Shown here piece after piece: positions 26,583-36,479 of a stretch of 64,000 nucleotides of DNA. The translations under genes were made by a program, and so were the position numbers. This DNA comes from Shewanella algicola (GTDB lineage Bacteria > Pseudomonadota > Gammaproteobacteria > Enterobacterales > Shewanellaceae). The stretch is from assembly GCF_014648035.1 (NCBI RefSeq), contig NZ_BMQI01000010.1:1-64000 (forward strand), read 5' to 3'. The notes beneath the pieces are model-generated. The model ran no database searches. It was not told the DNA's origin and saw only the letters and a list, made by a program, of their open reading frames with translations. The first letter of the stretch is position 1, and each line of letters starts with the position of its first letter.

Positions 26583-26636
26583 ACGTGCCTCAATAATTGT
26601 TGTTATATTTTTTAATTTGATGCGTTAAATACAATA

Positions 26637-26659
26637 AAGCCGCTCATTAGGAACGGCTT
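26637..26659 (-). terminator. Weak hairpin after GH1 gene
   Basis: AAGCCG (26637-26642) pairs with CGGCTT (26654-26659), and on the minus strand TATTGTATTT follows. It lies 10 bases beyond the GH1 stop and before the transporter gene, so it probably only dampens read-through within the operon. Confidence 0.5.
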
Positions 26660-26669
26660 AACTGTAGGG

Positions 26670-28001
26670 TTATTTTCTGTTAGCTAATAAGTTTTTGTAG
26701 GCATAAGCGCTAGACTTAAGCGTACGCTTTTGGGTGTCATAATCAACATAGACAATACCAAAGCGTTTTAAATACCCTTCAGCCCATTCAAAGTTATCCA
26801 TTAGGCTCCAGGCAAAGTAACCCACAATATTAACGCCTTGTTCTATGGCGTTATTCACAGCATTTAAGTGGGCATCATAATAAGCGAGTCTGTCTTGATC
26901 ATCCACTTTACCGTCAATCAATTTATCGCCCATTGCGGCACCATTTTCGGTGATGTACATCGGCGGTAACGGATAAAGTGCATGTAATGAGGTCAATAAA
27001 TCAGTGAATGATTGCGGGTAAATCTCCCAACCAATATCGGTTTTAGGATTATCAACCATATCAATTTGGCTAAAGCCTGTGACTGCATCTGCTTTGTACA
27101 CAGCACGGGTATAAAAGTTGATGCCTAAAAAGTCGATGGGTTGGGCAATAATATCAAAGTCGCCTTCTTCAATAACCGGCATATCCTCTGTTGCAAAGTC
27201 GTTAATAATCTCAGGGTAGCAGCGATCAAACAGCGGCTTAATGTACCACTGATTAAAATACTGGTCAGCTTTACTGGCGGCTTGTACATCTTCGGCTGAG
27301 TCTGTGGCACTGTAACAAGGGGTAAAGTTAAGCACGATGCCGTTTTCAGTGTTTGGGCTGTTTTTTTGCAATACTTTCATGGCTAAACCATGGGCTAACA
27401 ATAAATGATGCGCTGATTGACGACCATAAGATTTTTTAGCCAAACCAGGTGCGTGTACGCCAATTTCATAACCTAGATACGAGCTGCAAAAAGGCTCGTT
27501 AAATGTGGCATAAGAGTATACCCGGTCGCCAAAGGCTTGAGTGACTTTGTCGGTATAGTCAGCAAATAAGTAAGCTGTTTCACGGTTTAACCAGCCGCCA
27601 TTGTCTTCAATGTGTTGTGGTAAATCCCAGTGATATAAGGTGACAAACGGTTTAATGCCGCGACGATTTAGCTCGTCTAATAAGTCAGTATAAAACTGCA
27701 CGCCTTGAGTGTTTAAGCTGCCATCTTTGTGTAACACGCGAGGCCAAGAAATCGATAAACGGTATGCATCTACACCCAATGATTCAATTAAATCAATATC
27801 TTCACGCCATAGTTTTACGTGTTCGCAAGCTTGGTCGCCGTTAGAACCGTCACGTACTTTGCCTGGTGTGGCGCAAAAAGTGTCCCAAATGCACGCTAAA
27901 CGTGAATCAGCTGCGCCTTCGATTTGAAATGATGCGGTTGCAACACCGTATGTGAACGCTTTTGACTGCATTTTCGAATTGGCTGGTAACATTATTTTCA
28001 T
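26670..28001 (-). CDS. bglA: GH1 beta-glucosidase
   Basis: This 443-residue cytoplasmic enzyme removes beta-linked glucose from short oligosaccharides. The acid/base glutamate is in TFNEP (E169) and the nucleophile in YITENGA (E352). GVATASFQIEGA near the N-terminus and WSLMDNFEWAEGY near the C-terminus are family signatures. Three in-frame starts exist (GTG 28013, ATG 28001, ATG 27992), and none has a strong ribosome-binding site; ATG 28001 is chosen. It is the first gene of the minus-strand operon, divergent from the sugar MFS gene, and is probably repressed through the palindrome at 28160. Confidence 0.92.
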   Translation of the reverse strand: MKIMLPANSKMQSKAFTYGVATASFQIEGAADSRLACIWDTFCATPGKVRDGSNGDQACEHVKLWREDIDLIESLGVDAYRLSISWPRVLHKDGSLNTQGVQFYTDLLDELNRRGIKPFVTLYHWDLPQHIEDNGGWLNRETAYLFADYTDKVTQAFGDRVYSYATFNEPFCSSYLGYEIGVHAPGLAKKSYGRQSAHHLLLAHGLAMKVLQKNSPNTENGIVLNFTPCYSATDSAEDVQAASKADQYFNQWYIKPLFDRCYPEIINDFATEDMPVIEEGDFDIIAQPIDFLGINFYTRAVYKADAVTGFSQIDMVDNPKTDIGWEIYPQSFTDLLTSLHALYPLPPMYITENGAAMGDKLIDGKVDDQDRLAYYDAHLNAVNNAIEQGVNIVGYFAWSLMDNFEWAEGYLKRFGIVYVDYDTQKRTLKSSAYAYKNLLANRK

Positions 28002-28132
28002 ATTAATTTTCACTTAGTATTGATTAAGTTTGAGTCTTTTTTTGGCAATTTATTGCCCTGAAACACCGATGATTACGCTATTGTGCCACTCACCTGTTAG
28101 ATGAAAAATTCTGTTTGAACATCTAAAAATCG

Positions 28133-28160
28133 TTGACATCAGTTATCGATATGTTAAAAA
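28133..28160 (+). promoter_or_regulatory. Likely promoter of the MFS-GH3-GH16 arm
   Basis: TTGACA (28133-28138, a perfect -35) is followed after 16 bases by TAAAAA (28155-28160). The operator starts at the end of this -10, so repressor binding would cover the transcription start. Confidence 0.5.
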
Positions 28161-28175
28161 TGAAAGCGCTTACAT
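28160..28175. promoter_or_regulatory. LacI-family operator 3 (divergent promoter)
   Basis: ATGAAAGCGCTTACAT differs from the perfect palindrome at 23839 by one base. It lies between the GH1 operon and the MFS-GH3-GH16 arm and can regulate both. Confidence 0.78.
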
Positions 28176-28346
28176 TGAGATTAGTAATTAATGATACAAA
28201 GGTCAATATTTGATTTAGCGAATTAATCACAACAGGCCAGTAGGGGATATCGTTTACACGCGTTTATGCTGAGTGAACGATTTATGGTCATGTTTAGCTC
28301 GAGTAGTAACTAACCCAATATAACGACTTATAAATCAGGGGATGTC

Positions 28347-29660
28347 ATGGCGACTTCACACAACCAACCAGAGTTAACTCATGTTGATTCTACTCACCAA
28401 CAAGGGGATTTTCGCTTTGCATTAGTCGCGTTAACCTCGTTGTTTTTTATGTGGGGCTTTTTAACTTGCCTCAACGATATTTTAATTCCTTACTTAAAAA
28501 ACATGTTTGAGCTTAATTATGCTCAAGCAATGTTAGTGCAGTTTTGTTTCTTTGGTGCTTACTTTATTGTGTCGATTCCTGCGGGCGCATTAGTGGGTAA
28601 GATTGGTTATCAAAAGGGGATTATTACCGGTCTGGTTATTGCCTGTGTCGGCTGTCTATTATTTTATCCGTCAGCCAGTTATGGCTCATACAATATGTTC
28701 TTGTTTGCTTTTTTTGTTTTAGCATCGGGCATTACCATTTTACAAGTTTCAGCCAATCCATATGTGAGTGTGCTAGGCCCTGCTGAAACCGCATCATCTC
28801 GTTTAACCTTAACCCAAGCGTTTAATTCCTTAGGCACTACGGTGGCGCCTTTCTTTGGCAGCTGGTTAATTTTATCGACAGTTGAACACGATGAAAAACT
28901 TACTGAAGTCGGTGAGGTGATTGGCCAATTATCGGTACAACAACAAGCCAGTGCTGTGCAAACACCGTATTTGATTTTGGCGGCGTCTTTATTAGCACTT
29001 GCGGTCATTTTTATGCTGTTAAAGCTTCCCCTATTGGGCAAGAAGGTGGTGACTAGCCAAAAAACGGCCAAAGGCAGTGCATGGCAATATCCTCATCTCG
29101 TATTGGGCGCTGTAGGTATTTTTGTCTATGTGGGTGCCGAAGTGGGTATTGGCAGCTTTTTGATTAGCTTTTTAACACAAGATGATATTGGTGGTTTATC
29201 TGAATCCCAAGCCGCGCAATATATTGCTTATTACTTTGGCGGTGCCATGGTGGGACGTTTTATTGGCGCAGGTGTGATGCAAAAAGTTAAAGCCGGTAAA
29301 GTGTTAGCCTTTAATGCACTGTGTGCTTGCGTATTAGTGGTCGCGGCGATGTTTAGTGCCGGCAGTGTCGCGATGTGGGCATTATTATTGGTGGGACTAT
29401 GTAACTCAATTATGTTCCCAACCATTTTCAGCCTAGCGCTACAGGATTTAAAACAACATACCAGCCAAGGCTCAGGTATTTTATGTTTAGCCATTGTCGG
29501 CGGCGCGGTTTTACCGTTACTGCAAGGCATTTTGGCCGACAGTTTAGGTATTCAATTAGCGTTTATCGTGCCGTTAGTCTGTTACGGTTTCATTGGTTAT
29601 TACGGTTTAGTTGGTTGCTACGCTGCGCGCCCTGCCGCTAACGTTGAGCAACAAGGATAA
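28347..29660 (+). CDS. Glucose/galactose-type MFS transporter (FucP/GluP family)
   Basis: This 437-residue inner-membrane symporter has about 12 spans. The FucP/GluP signatures are seen in [19 protein letters not shown] (residues about 34-52) and in [14 protein letters not shown] (about 131-144). It should import glucose (or galactose) released in the periplasm by the GH3 enzyme. GGGGA upstream of the ATG supports the start. The GH3 gene follows after 10 bases. Confidence 0.88.
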   Translation: MATSHNQPELTHVDSTHQQGDFRFALVALTSLFFMWGFLTCLNDILIPYLKNMFELNYAQAMLVQFCFFGAYFIVSIPAGALVGKIGYQKGIITGLVIACVGCLLFYPSASYGSYNMFLFAFFVLASGITILQVSANPYVSVLGPAETASSRLTLTQAFNSLGTTVAPFFGSWLILSTVEHDEKLTEVGEVIGQLSVQQQASAVQTPYLILAASLLALAVIFMLLKLPLLGKKVVTSQKTAKGSAWQYPHLVLGAVGIFVYVGAEVGIGSFLISFLTQDDIGGLSESQAAQYIAYYFGGAMVGRFIGAGVMQKVKAGKVLAFNALCACVLVVAAMFSAGSVAMWALLLVGLCNSIMFPTIFSLALQDLKQHTSQGSGILCLAIVGGAVLPLLQGILADSLGIQLAFIVPLVCYGFIGYYGLVGCYAARPAANVEQQG

Positions 29661-29669
29661 GGACATCAC

Positions 29670-32306
29670 ATGACAATCATTTCTATAAAAACTGAACGTA
29701 AATCAACCAAGCTCACGACGGTAAGCTACTTAAGTTTTGTTGTTTTATTGGGTCTAGGCGGTTGCGGCGAAGCGCAACAAGCCGCACCTGCTAACACGGT
29801 TACACCTGAAGCGACCACAGTAAACACTGACGCAAAAAACAACATTGATTTATGGCCGGCATTAACGCCTGCTATTGCCAAAGATGCTGAGCTTGAAGCT
29901 AACATTACCGCCTTGCTGAGCAAGATGACGGTAGAGCAAAAAGTGGCTCAGATGATCCAGCCTGAAATTCGCGATATCACCGTTGAAGATATGCGCAAGT
30001 ACGGTTTTGGCTCGTATCTCAATGGCGGTGGTGCTTACCCTAATAACGATAAACATGCCACGCCAGCGGATTGGATTGCCTTAGCTGAATCGCTATATCA
30101 AGCCTCAGTTGACGACTCTGTCGATGGCATTAATATCCCGACAATGTGGGGAACTGACGCTGTACATGGACACAACAATGTCATTGGTGCCACGCTATTT
30201 CCGCACAATATTGGTCTAGGTGCGGCCAATAATCCAAAATTGATCGAACAAATTGCAGCGATAACCGCCAAAGAAGTGATGGTCACTGGTATTGATTGGG
30301 TATTTGCACCCACAGTAGCCGTTGTGAGGGATGACCGTTGGGGCCGCAGTTATGAAGGTTATTCTGAAGACCCGGCCATTGTCAGAGATTACTCATTTGC
30401 GATTGTTGAAGGGTTACAAGGCGCCGTTAATGGTGACTTTTTATCGGATCAACGCGTGCTGTCGACCGTTAAGCATTTCTTAGGTGATGGCGGCACAGAA
30501 AAGGGTATTGATCAGGGCGACAATATTGCCACTGAAAAAATGTTAGTCGATGTGCATGCTCAAGGTTATGTTGGCGGGTTAAATGCAGGCGCACAAAGTG
30601 TGATGGCCTCATTTAATAGCTGGCATGGCGAAAAAAATCATGGCAATAAATACTTACTTACCGACGTATTAAAAGACCGAATGGGTTTCGACGGTTTTGT
30701 GGTGGGGGATTGGAATGGCCATGGACAAATTCCGGGTTGTACTAATGAGTCGTGTGCTCAAGCGGCAAATGCTGGCTTAGATATCTTTATGGTGCCAACT
30801 GCTGCGTGGAAACCGTTATTTGAAAACACGGTGGCACAAGTTAACAGTGGCGAAATTAGTCAGGCTCGATTAGACGATGCAGTATCTCGTATTTTACGGG
30901 TTAAATTGAGAGCCGGTTTGTTTGAAAAGCCAAGCCCTGCTAAGCGCCCATTATCGGGTAAGACAGAGCTAATCGGCCAAGCAAGTCATCGTGAGGTTGC
31001 CCGTCAGGCGGTGCGTGAATCTTTGGTATTGCTGAAAAATAATCAAAATGTGTTGCCGCTTTCACCTAAGTTATCGGTTTTGGTGGCAGGTGATGCAGCC
31101 GACAATATCGGTAAGCAGTCGGGCGGTTGGACTATTACCTGGCAGGGTACCGACAACAAAAATGCAGATTTTCCGGGCGCAACATCTATTTACTCAGGTA
31201 TTGAGCAAGCTGTCAGTCAAGCCGGTGGTCAAGCAATGCTAAGTGTTAATGGCGAGTTTACTGAGCAACAAAAGCCAGATGTCGCCATTGTAGTGTTTGG
31301 TGAAGAACCTTACGCCGAAGGCAATGGCGATATTGATAACCTTGAATATCAACGTGGCGACAAGCGCGATTTAGCTTTGCTCAAACAACTTAAAGCACAA
31401 GGCATTCCTGTGGTATCGGTATTTATCAGTGGCCGCCCAATGTGGGTGAATGCTGAATTTAACGCATCGGACGCCTTTGTTGCCGCATGGTTACCGGGCT
31501 CTGAAGGCCAGGGCATTGCCGATGTGTTGTTTACTGATGCAGACGGTAAGGTCAAACATGACTTTGGCGGTAAGTTATCGTTCTCATGGCCAGCAACGCC
31601 ACAGCAAACAACGGTTAACGTGCCTTTAGCAACAGAATCAGCTGAAGTTAAAGCGCAATATCAGCCATTGATCCCATTTGGTTACGGGTTAACTTATCAA
31701 TCTAAGTTCAGTGATGCTGTGGTGCTTGATAATTTATCTGAAGATAATTTAGCTGCTGAGCAAACACTAGTCGACTTGCCGTTATTTGAGCGTGCAGTTA
31801 AGTCGCCGTGGTCAATGTACATTGCTAATAGCGCAGAGCGTCAAGGATTGTCGAGCAGTGTGGCACAAAACAGCGCGTTAACGATCCGTACTATGGATCG
31901 CGTTGTGCAAGAAGATGCCCGATTGGTGTCCTTTAATGGTAGCGAGCAAGGTGTCGTTGGCTTAATCAGTAACTTCCCGCGTGACTTTAGAGCCTACAGC
32001 AATAGCGATTCAGCGTTGACCTTAAGTATAAAAGCCACTATATCACTGCAAAAGCCACTTTGGTTAGGCATGGCCTGTGAAGGTGATTGTCGCAAGCAAG
32101 TTGATATTACTCAGCAAGTGAATAGCAAGTTAGGTGAGTGGCAGAATATTAGTGTGTCATTGGCGTGTTTTGCTAGCGAGCCAATGGACTTTGGCAAAAT
32201 CACTATGCCGTTCTATCTCGCGACCAGCGATAAAGTTGATGTTAGCTTCAGTGATGTAGTGATCCATACTCAGCCTGGTGAAAACACGGTTCAATGTAAA
32301 AAGTAA
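29670..32306 (+). CDS. bglB: GH3 beta-glucosidase/exo-glucanase lipoprotein
   Basis: This 878-residue enzyme releases glucose from the non-reducing end of beta-1,3/1,4-glucan oligomers. A lipobox ends at C32 (LGLGGC), so it is probably anchored in a membrane facing the periplasm. The GH3 N-domain begins near residue 80, and the nucleophile aspartate lies in VVGDWNGHGQ (D347). A second alpha/beta domain follows, and then about 170 C-terminal residues that form a carbohydrate-binding-like domain as in marine ExoP-type GH3 enzymes (inference). It is cotranscribed with the upstream MFS gene. Confidence 0.9.
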   Translation: MTIISIKTERKSTKLTTVSYLSFVVLLGLGGCGEAQQAAPANTVTPEATTVNTDAKNNIDLWPALTPAIAKDAELEANITALLSKMTVEQKVAQMIQPEIRDITVEDMRKYGFGSYLNGGGAYPNNDKHATPADWIALAESLYQASVDDSVDGINIPTMWGTDAVHGHNNVIGATLFPHNIGLGAANNPKLIEQIAAITAKEVMVTGIDWVFAPTVAVVRDDRWGRSYEGYSEDPAIVRDYSFAIVEGLQGAVNGDFLSDQRVLSTVKHFLGDGGTEKGIDQGDNIATEKMLVDVHAQGYVGGLNAGAQSVMASFNSWHGEKNHGNKYLLTDVLKDRMGFDGFVVGDWNGHGQIPGCTNESCAQAANAGLDIFMVPTAAWKPLFENTVAQVNSGEISQARLDDAVSRILRVKLRAGLFEKPSPAKRPLSGKTELIGQASHREVARQAVRESLVLLKNNQNVLPLSPKLSVLVAGDAADNIGKQSGGWTITWQGTDNKNADFPGATSIYSGIEQAVSQAGGQAMLSVNGEFTEQQKPDVAIVVFGEEPYAEGNGDIDNLEYQRGDKRDLALLKQLKAQGIPVVSVFISGRPMWVNAEFNASDAFVAAWLPGSEGQGIADVLFTDADGKVKHDFGGKLSFSWPATPQQTTVNVPLATESAEVKAQYQPLIPFGYGLTYQSKFSDAVVLDNLSEDNLAAEQTLVDLPLFERAVKSPWSMYIANSAERQGLSSSVAQNSALTIRTMDRVVQEDARLVSFNGSEQGVVGLISNFPRDFRAYSNSDSALTLSIKATISLQKPLWLGMACEGDCRKQVDITQQVNSKLGEWQNISVSLACFASEPMDFGKITMPFYLATSDKVDVSFSDVVIHTQPGENTVQCKK

Positions 32307-32318
32307 ATTGTGTTGAGA

Positions 32319-32361
32319 GCTTGGCCAGACCCTAACTACACTGGTACGGTCTGGCTCAAGC
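32319..32361 (+). terminator. Hairpin between GH3 and GH16 genes
   Basis: GCTTGGCCAGACC (32319-32331) pairs with GGTCTGGCTCAAGC (32348-32361) with one bulge, and a short T stretch follows. It may stop part of transcription before the laminarinase gene or protect the upstream mRNA. Confidence 0.55.
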
Positions 32362-32381
32362 CTTGTTAAATATTCAATATC

Positions 32382-33464
32382 ATGAGTAAACTAATGACGC
32401 ATTTTGCTAACAACAACTCGTTGTTACCGGGCTTAACAGCTTTAACGTTGGCTTCGTTTATTCTCTCGGGTTGTCATTCAGTTGATACCGAAAGCCAAAC
32501 TCAAACCGCAACCAGCCTAGTAAATGCTGGCTGGCAAATGGTGTGGCAAGATGAGTTTGACGGCAATGCAGTGAATGCCAACAAATGGAGTTTTGCCGTT
32601 GACTGTTATGGTGGCGGCAATAATGAAGCACAGTGTTATACCGCAAGAGCTGAAAATGCTTCAGTTGCCGATGGTTTACTGACCATTACCGCGATTAAAG
32701 AGCGCTTTTCTGGCCCTGCCGTTAACGATTCTGATCCAAGCTATGAGGTGAATGACACCAGTAAAACCTTGGATTATACCTCGGCAAGATTAGTGTCAAA
32801 AAACAAAGGCGATTGGAAATACGGCCGTTTTGAAATTCGCGCAAAATTGCCCCAAGGACAAGGTACCTGGCCTGCTATTTGGATGCTGCCGACCGATTGG
32901 GTATACGGCCCCTGGGCGGGTTCTGGCGAAATCGACATTATGGAAGCGGTAAATCTTAAAGTGGTTGTTGAGGATAGCGCGCCGGTTTCAGCCGTACACG
33001 GCACACTACATTACGGCAAACAATGGCCTAATAATGTTTATACAGGTCAAGAATATCACTTAGCGAATGGTGTTAACCCTGCCGATGACTTTCATGTTTA
33101 CGCCGTTGAATGGCAACAGGATGAAATACGTTGGTATGTGGATGATGTTCATTTTGCCACACAACGGTCATCTGGCTGGTATAGCCAATATATCGATAAT
33201 AAGGGCGAAACAGTGAACGCGCCCAATGATGCGCCTTTTAATCAGCCTTTTCATCTGTTGCTAAATCTTGCTGTCGGTGGCGATTGGGCCGCAAACGTGC
33301 ATAACAAAGGGATTGATCCTGAGGTATTTCCTCAATCAATGTTAGTGGATTATGTTCGTGTTTATCAATGCGGCGATTCACCCACCACAGGTGCAGGTTG
33401 TGAAACCATTGATGAAGATGCGCAGTTGGTATCAGGCAAAACACTTACCGACACTATTCAATAA
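32382..33464 (+). CDS. lamA: GH16 endo-beta-1,3-glucanase (laminarinase) lipoprotein
   Basis: This 360-residue protein has a lipobox at C31 (FILSGC) and a GH16 domain (about residues 50-335). The catalytic ExDxxE is complete in GEIDIME (E183, D185, E188), of the laminarinase type with an inserted methionine. WPAIWMLP and DFHVYAVEW are family blocks. It would cut laminarin or other beta-1,3-glucan into oligomers at the cell surface or in the periplasm. The start at 32382 has a weak ribosome-binding site. A second ATG four codons on is possible. Confidence 0.9.
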   Translation: MSKLMTHFANNNSLLPGLTALTLASFILSGCHSVDTESQTQTATSLVNAGWQMVWQDEFDGNAVNANKWSFAVDCYGGGNNEAQCYTARAENASVADGLLTITAIKERFSGPAVNDSDPSYEVNDTSKTLDYTSARLVSKNKGDWKYGRFEIRAKLPQGQGTWPAIWMLPTDWVYGPWAGSGEIDIMEAVNLKVVVEDSAPVSAVHGTLHYGKQWPNNVYTGQEYHLANGVNPADDFHVYAVEWQQDEIRWYVDDVHFATQRSSGWYSQYIDNKGETVNAPNDAPFNQPFHLLLNLAVGGDWAANVHNKGIDPEVFPQSMLVDYVRVYQCGDSPTTGAGCETIDEDAQLVSGKTLTDTIQ

Positions 33465-33799
33465 CCTTGATTATCGCGATGGTTCCCCAGTTTTTGTGGT
33501 GTTAATTATAAAGTTAATCCAGTGTTTTCTTGGGTTTGTTTACGTGGTGCAAACTGTGCAAGTGGGATTGAATACGAATGCAAAGATGCACTGTTTGCTT
33601 TGAGCAGCGCAACGCTTAGCTTAGTATCGAGCAACAAGGCAAAGTGTTACCGATTTGTTGTTTTGGTGTGAGTTTTTTAACGACCAATTTGCGCGTTTGG
33701 GTTTAACTTCAATCAAATGATTATATCAATTTACGGTGCGAACGATGGCATAATGATTATAAATGGTATCGAACCGCTATAAATTTTTAAGGAATTGAT
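33465..33799. other. Intergenic region, nothing recognised
   Basis: There are 335 bases between the laminarinase and cysQ. No gene, clear hairpin or repeat was found. A TATAAT-like CATAATGATTATAAATGG at about 33750 could serve as a promoter for cysQ. Confidence 0.4.
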
Positions 33800-34600
33800 T
33801 TGTCGAACATTACATTTACAGCCGCAGATTTACACAAGATTGTTGAGCTGGCCAAAGAGGCTGGCGACGCCATTATGCAAGTATATGCCCAAGCAGATTT
33901 GGGTGTTGAAGTTAAGCAAGATGATAGTCCTGTCACTGCGGCTGATATCGCCAGTCATCATGTGATTGTTGCTGGGCTGAAGCGCCATTTTGCCGATATT
34001 GCCGTGATGAGCGAAGAAGCGGCTGATATTAGTTGGGCCGAAAGACAAGCATGGCAAACCTACTGGTTAATTGACCCACTTGATGGCACCAAAGAGTTTA
34101 TTAAACGCAACGGCGAGTTTACCGTCAATATTGCGCTTATTCATCAAGGCAAAGCAGTTGCGGGGGTGGTTTACGCTCCAGTGTTGAATAAATGCTACAG
34201 CGGAGTGATTGGTCAAGGTGCCTGGCTTGAGCAAGATAGCAAGGTGACTTCGCTCGATATTAGCGAGCGCCAGATACAAACACCACCCATTGTTGTGGGC
34301 AGTCGTTCGCACGTGAGCCCAGATGTTGCTCAGTATTTAGAGCAAGTCGGCGAGCATAATATGCTCAGTGTCGGCAGTTCATTAAAGTTTTGTATGGTGG
34401 CTGAAGGCCAGGCAGATGTGTACCCAAGGCTTGGGTTAACCAGCGAATGGGACACTGCAGCCGCGCAAGCTGTTTTAGAAAGTGCAGGTGGCGTTGTGTT
34501 GGCATATCCTGCCATGACACCACTTGAATATAATCAAAAAGAAAACATTTTAAATCCATATTTTATTGCTGCGTCACCGGCGTGGTTTGCAAAAAGTTAG
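33800..34600 (+). CDS. cysQ: 3'(2'),5'-bisphosphate nucleotidase CysQ
   Basis: This 266-residue phosphatase of the inositol-monophosphatase fold removes the 3'-phosphate from PAP, a by-product of sulfate assimilation. The metal and substrate motifs DPLDGTKEF (about residues 93-101) and EWDTAAAQAVLESAGG (about 213-228) are intact, and SEEA gives a further metal ligand. The TTG start is supported by AAGGA at 33789-33793. It does not appear to belong to the preceding glucan arm, because a 335-base gap separates them. Confidence 0.92.
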   Translation: MSNITFTAADLHKIVELAKEAGDAIMQVYAQADLGVEVKQDDSPVTAADIASHHVIVAGLKRHFADIAVMSEEAADISWAERQAWQTYWLIDPLDGTKEFIKRNGEFTVNIALIHQGKAVAGVVYAPVLNKCYSGVIGQGAWLEQDSKVTSLDISERQIQTPPIVVGSRSHVSPDVAQYLEQVGEHNMLSVGSSLKFCMVAEGQADVYPRLGLTSEWDTAAAQAVLESAGGVVLAYPAMTPLEYNQKENILNPYFIAASPAWFAKS

Positions 34601-34659
34601 GTGTTACCTCACTTTGCTGATATGGAAATAACTTTACATTGATAATGGAGAAGCTAGTT

Positions 34660-35565
34660 ATGATGCGCATGGGCGTCGATCTCGGTGGTACCAAAATTGA
34701 AATAGTGGCGTTAGCCGAAGATGGCATTGAAATATTCAGAAAGCGTATCCCTACTCCTAGAAATTATCCTGGCACCGTAGACGCTATTGTCAGCTTAGTG
34801 ACTGATGCTGAAACAGCAACAAAACAAACTGGCTCAGTGGGTGTTGGCATCCCAGGTGTGGTATCGCCCTTTACCGGTTTGGTTAAAAACTCAAATTCAA
34901 CCTGGATAAACGGTCACCCGTTAGATAAAGATTTAAGTGATGTTTTAAGCCGTGAAGTGCGCGTGGCCAATGATGCAAACTGTTTTGCGGTATCAGAAGC
35001 TGTCGACGGCGCTGCAGCCGGCAAAGGTGTGGTTTTTGGCGGTATTATTGGTACCGGCTGTGGTGCTGGTATTGCAATAAATGGTCGTGTGCATGCTGGT
35101 GGCAATGGCATTGGCGGCGAATGGGGGCATAACCCATTACCGTGGATGACTCCAGATGAATTCAATTCTACCACCTGTTTTTGTGGTAATCGTGATTGTA
35201 TTGAAACCTTTATTTCTGGTACTGGCTTTGTACGTGATTTTCGCGAAGCGGGTGGCGATGCCACCAGTGGGATTCAAATTGCTGAAATGATGGCGCAGGG
35301 CGACCCACTAGCCACTGCCGCATTTGAGCGCTACATTGACCGTTTAGCACGTTCGTTAGCGCATGTGATTAACATGATGGACCCAGACATGATTGTATTA
35401 GGTGGCGGCGTGTCAAACATTGATGCGATTTATACAGAGTTGCCTAAAGTGTTACCTAAATATGTGGTAGGCCGTGAGTGTGAGACCCAAGTTGTGAAAA
35501 ATAAATTTGGAGCATCATCAGGTGTTCGCGGCGCAGCATGGTTGTGGGGCAAAGACGAAAAGTAA
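34660..35565 (+). CDS. mak: ROK-family sugar kinase, fructokinase Mak-like
   Basis: This 301-residue kinase phosphorylates a hexose with ATP. It has the ROK motifs [15 protein letters not shown] and GGEWGHN, and the zinc cluster CFCGNRDC. Its sequence runs closely with E. coli Mak (PTPR start, [33 protein letters not shown]), which acts mainly on fructose and mannose. Glucose released by the nearby locus is a possible substrate, but the resemblance favours Mak. The start at 34660 is chosen because GGAG lies nine bases upstream; a TTG at 34639 is rejected. A terminator follows 32 bases after the stop. Confidence 0.85.
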   Translation: MMRMGVDLGGTKIEIVALAEDGIEIFRKRIPTPRNYPGTVDAIVSLVTDAETATKQTGSVGVGIPGVVSPFTGLVKNSNSTWINGHPLDKDLSDVLSREVRVANDANCFAVSEAVDGAAAGKGVVFGGIIGTGCGAGIAINGRVHAGGNGIGGEWGHNPLPWMTPDEFNSTTCFCGNRDCIETFISGTGFVRDFREAGGDATSGIQIAEMMAQGDPLATAAFERYIDRLARSLAHVINMMDPDMIVLGGGVSNIDAIYTELPKVLPKYVVGRECETQVVKNKFGASSGVRGAAWLWGKDEK

Positions 35566-35596
35566 TCAGGCTTAGGTTTGTATCGCATTTAATATT

Positions 35597-35622
35597 AACG
35601 GCACTCAATAGTGCCGTTTTTG
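35597..35622 (+). terminator. Rho-independent terminator after mak
   Basis: AACGGCACT (35597-35605) pairs with AGTGCCGTT (35610-35618) around a CAAT loop, followed by TTTTGTTTT. Confidence 0.9.
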
Positions 35623-35702
35623 TTTTGCGTTGACTAAGTTACACTAGCGTCAATATAACTAAGTTGTTATTACCGACTGAATATAGATAGAGTGAATCAT
35701 TG

Positions 35703-36479
35703 ATGTTTTGGTTAAAAAAAGTCTTGTCGCAATTAGTGATGCCCATTCCGTTAACCGTTTTATTGCTATTAATTGCTGGGTTATTGTGGCGCAGCCAACG
35801 TCAATTGCTGCTTAAGTTCGGTAAAGTCAGTTTATCACTCGCCATTACCGTGTTGCTGTTGTGCAGTCAGTCGCAAGTCAGTTATTGGTTAACCGACTCA
35901 CTAGAATCTCGTTATTCACCTAATAATCAGCTAAAAACTGGGTCATGTGTGGTGATGGTATTAGGCTCTGGGAATCTTGAAAAACCAGAATTAACAGCAG
36001 TACAACAATTATCTGCCACTGCATTAGCGCGTTTAAGTGAAGGGATAAGGCAACTGAATTTGGGACAAGGTTGCACCTTAGTGGTAAGTGGTTACAGTGG
36101 CGGCCAACAACCGACACCCCATGCCAGTATAATGGCTAACGCGGCGGTTGAGCTTGGGGTTAACCCAGCCAATATCATTAAGTTTGAACAGCCAAAAGAC
36201 ACTATCGAAGAAGCATACGCATTACAGCAATTAATCGGTCAGCAACCTTTTACATTGGTGACCTCTGCCACCCATATGCCACGTGCCATGAGTATTTTTA
36301 CTCAATTAGGTATGCAGCCACAGCCAGCGCCAACCAATTTTATTGCTCACAAGGGCTTCTGGTGGCGTCTTGATGCTGAGCAATTACATGCATCGCAGCG
36401 CTCAATTCATGAATATGTCGGTATGTTATGGCTGAGTATTAAAGGCTTAAAGCAGCACTCTCCTAGGGAGACAATCTAA
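35703..36479 (+). CDS. YdcF/ElyC-like (DUF218) envelope protein
   Basis: The 258-residue protein has two N-terminal membrane spans (about 12-28 and 42-60) and then a DUF218 domain in the periplasm: VVMVLGSG, SGYSGG and TSATHMPRAMSIFTQLG are its signatures. E. coli ElyC affects peptidoglycan and lipid-carrier metabolism at low temperature, and this protein has the same layout. ATG 35703 is chosen over TTG 35700. The next gene starts directly after its stop, so they form an operon. Confidence 0.82.
   Translation: MFWLKKVLSQLVMPIPLTVLLLLIAGLLWRSQRQLLLKFGKVSLSLAITVLLLCSQSQVSYWLTDSLESRYSPNNQLKTGSCVVMVLGSGNLEKPELTAVQQLSATALARLSEGIRQLNLGQGCTLVVSGYSGGQQPTPHASIMANAAVELGVNPANIIKFEQPKDTIEEAYALQQLIGQQPFTLVTSATHMPRAMSIFTQLGMQPQPAPTNFIAHKGFWWRLDAEQLHASQRSIHEYVGMLWLSIKGLKQHSPRETI

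Larger units (their letters stand above)
28014..28346. other. Divergent promoter region of the beta-glucan locus
   Basis: There is no gene in this 333-base region. It contains the shared operator at 28160-28175 and a likely plus-strand promoter at 28133-28160. The remainder shows no further supported feature. Confidence 0.6.

Noticed and set aside
33352..33603. 83-residue frame running past the laminarinase end
   Set aside because: It starts inside the GH16 gene in another frame; the remainder shows no protein family.
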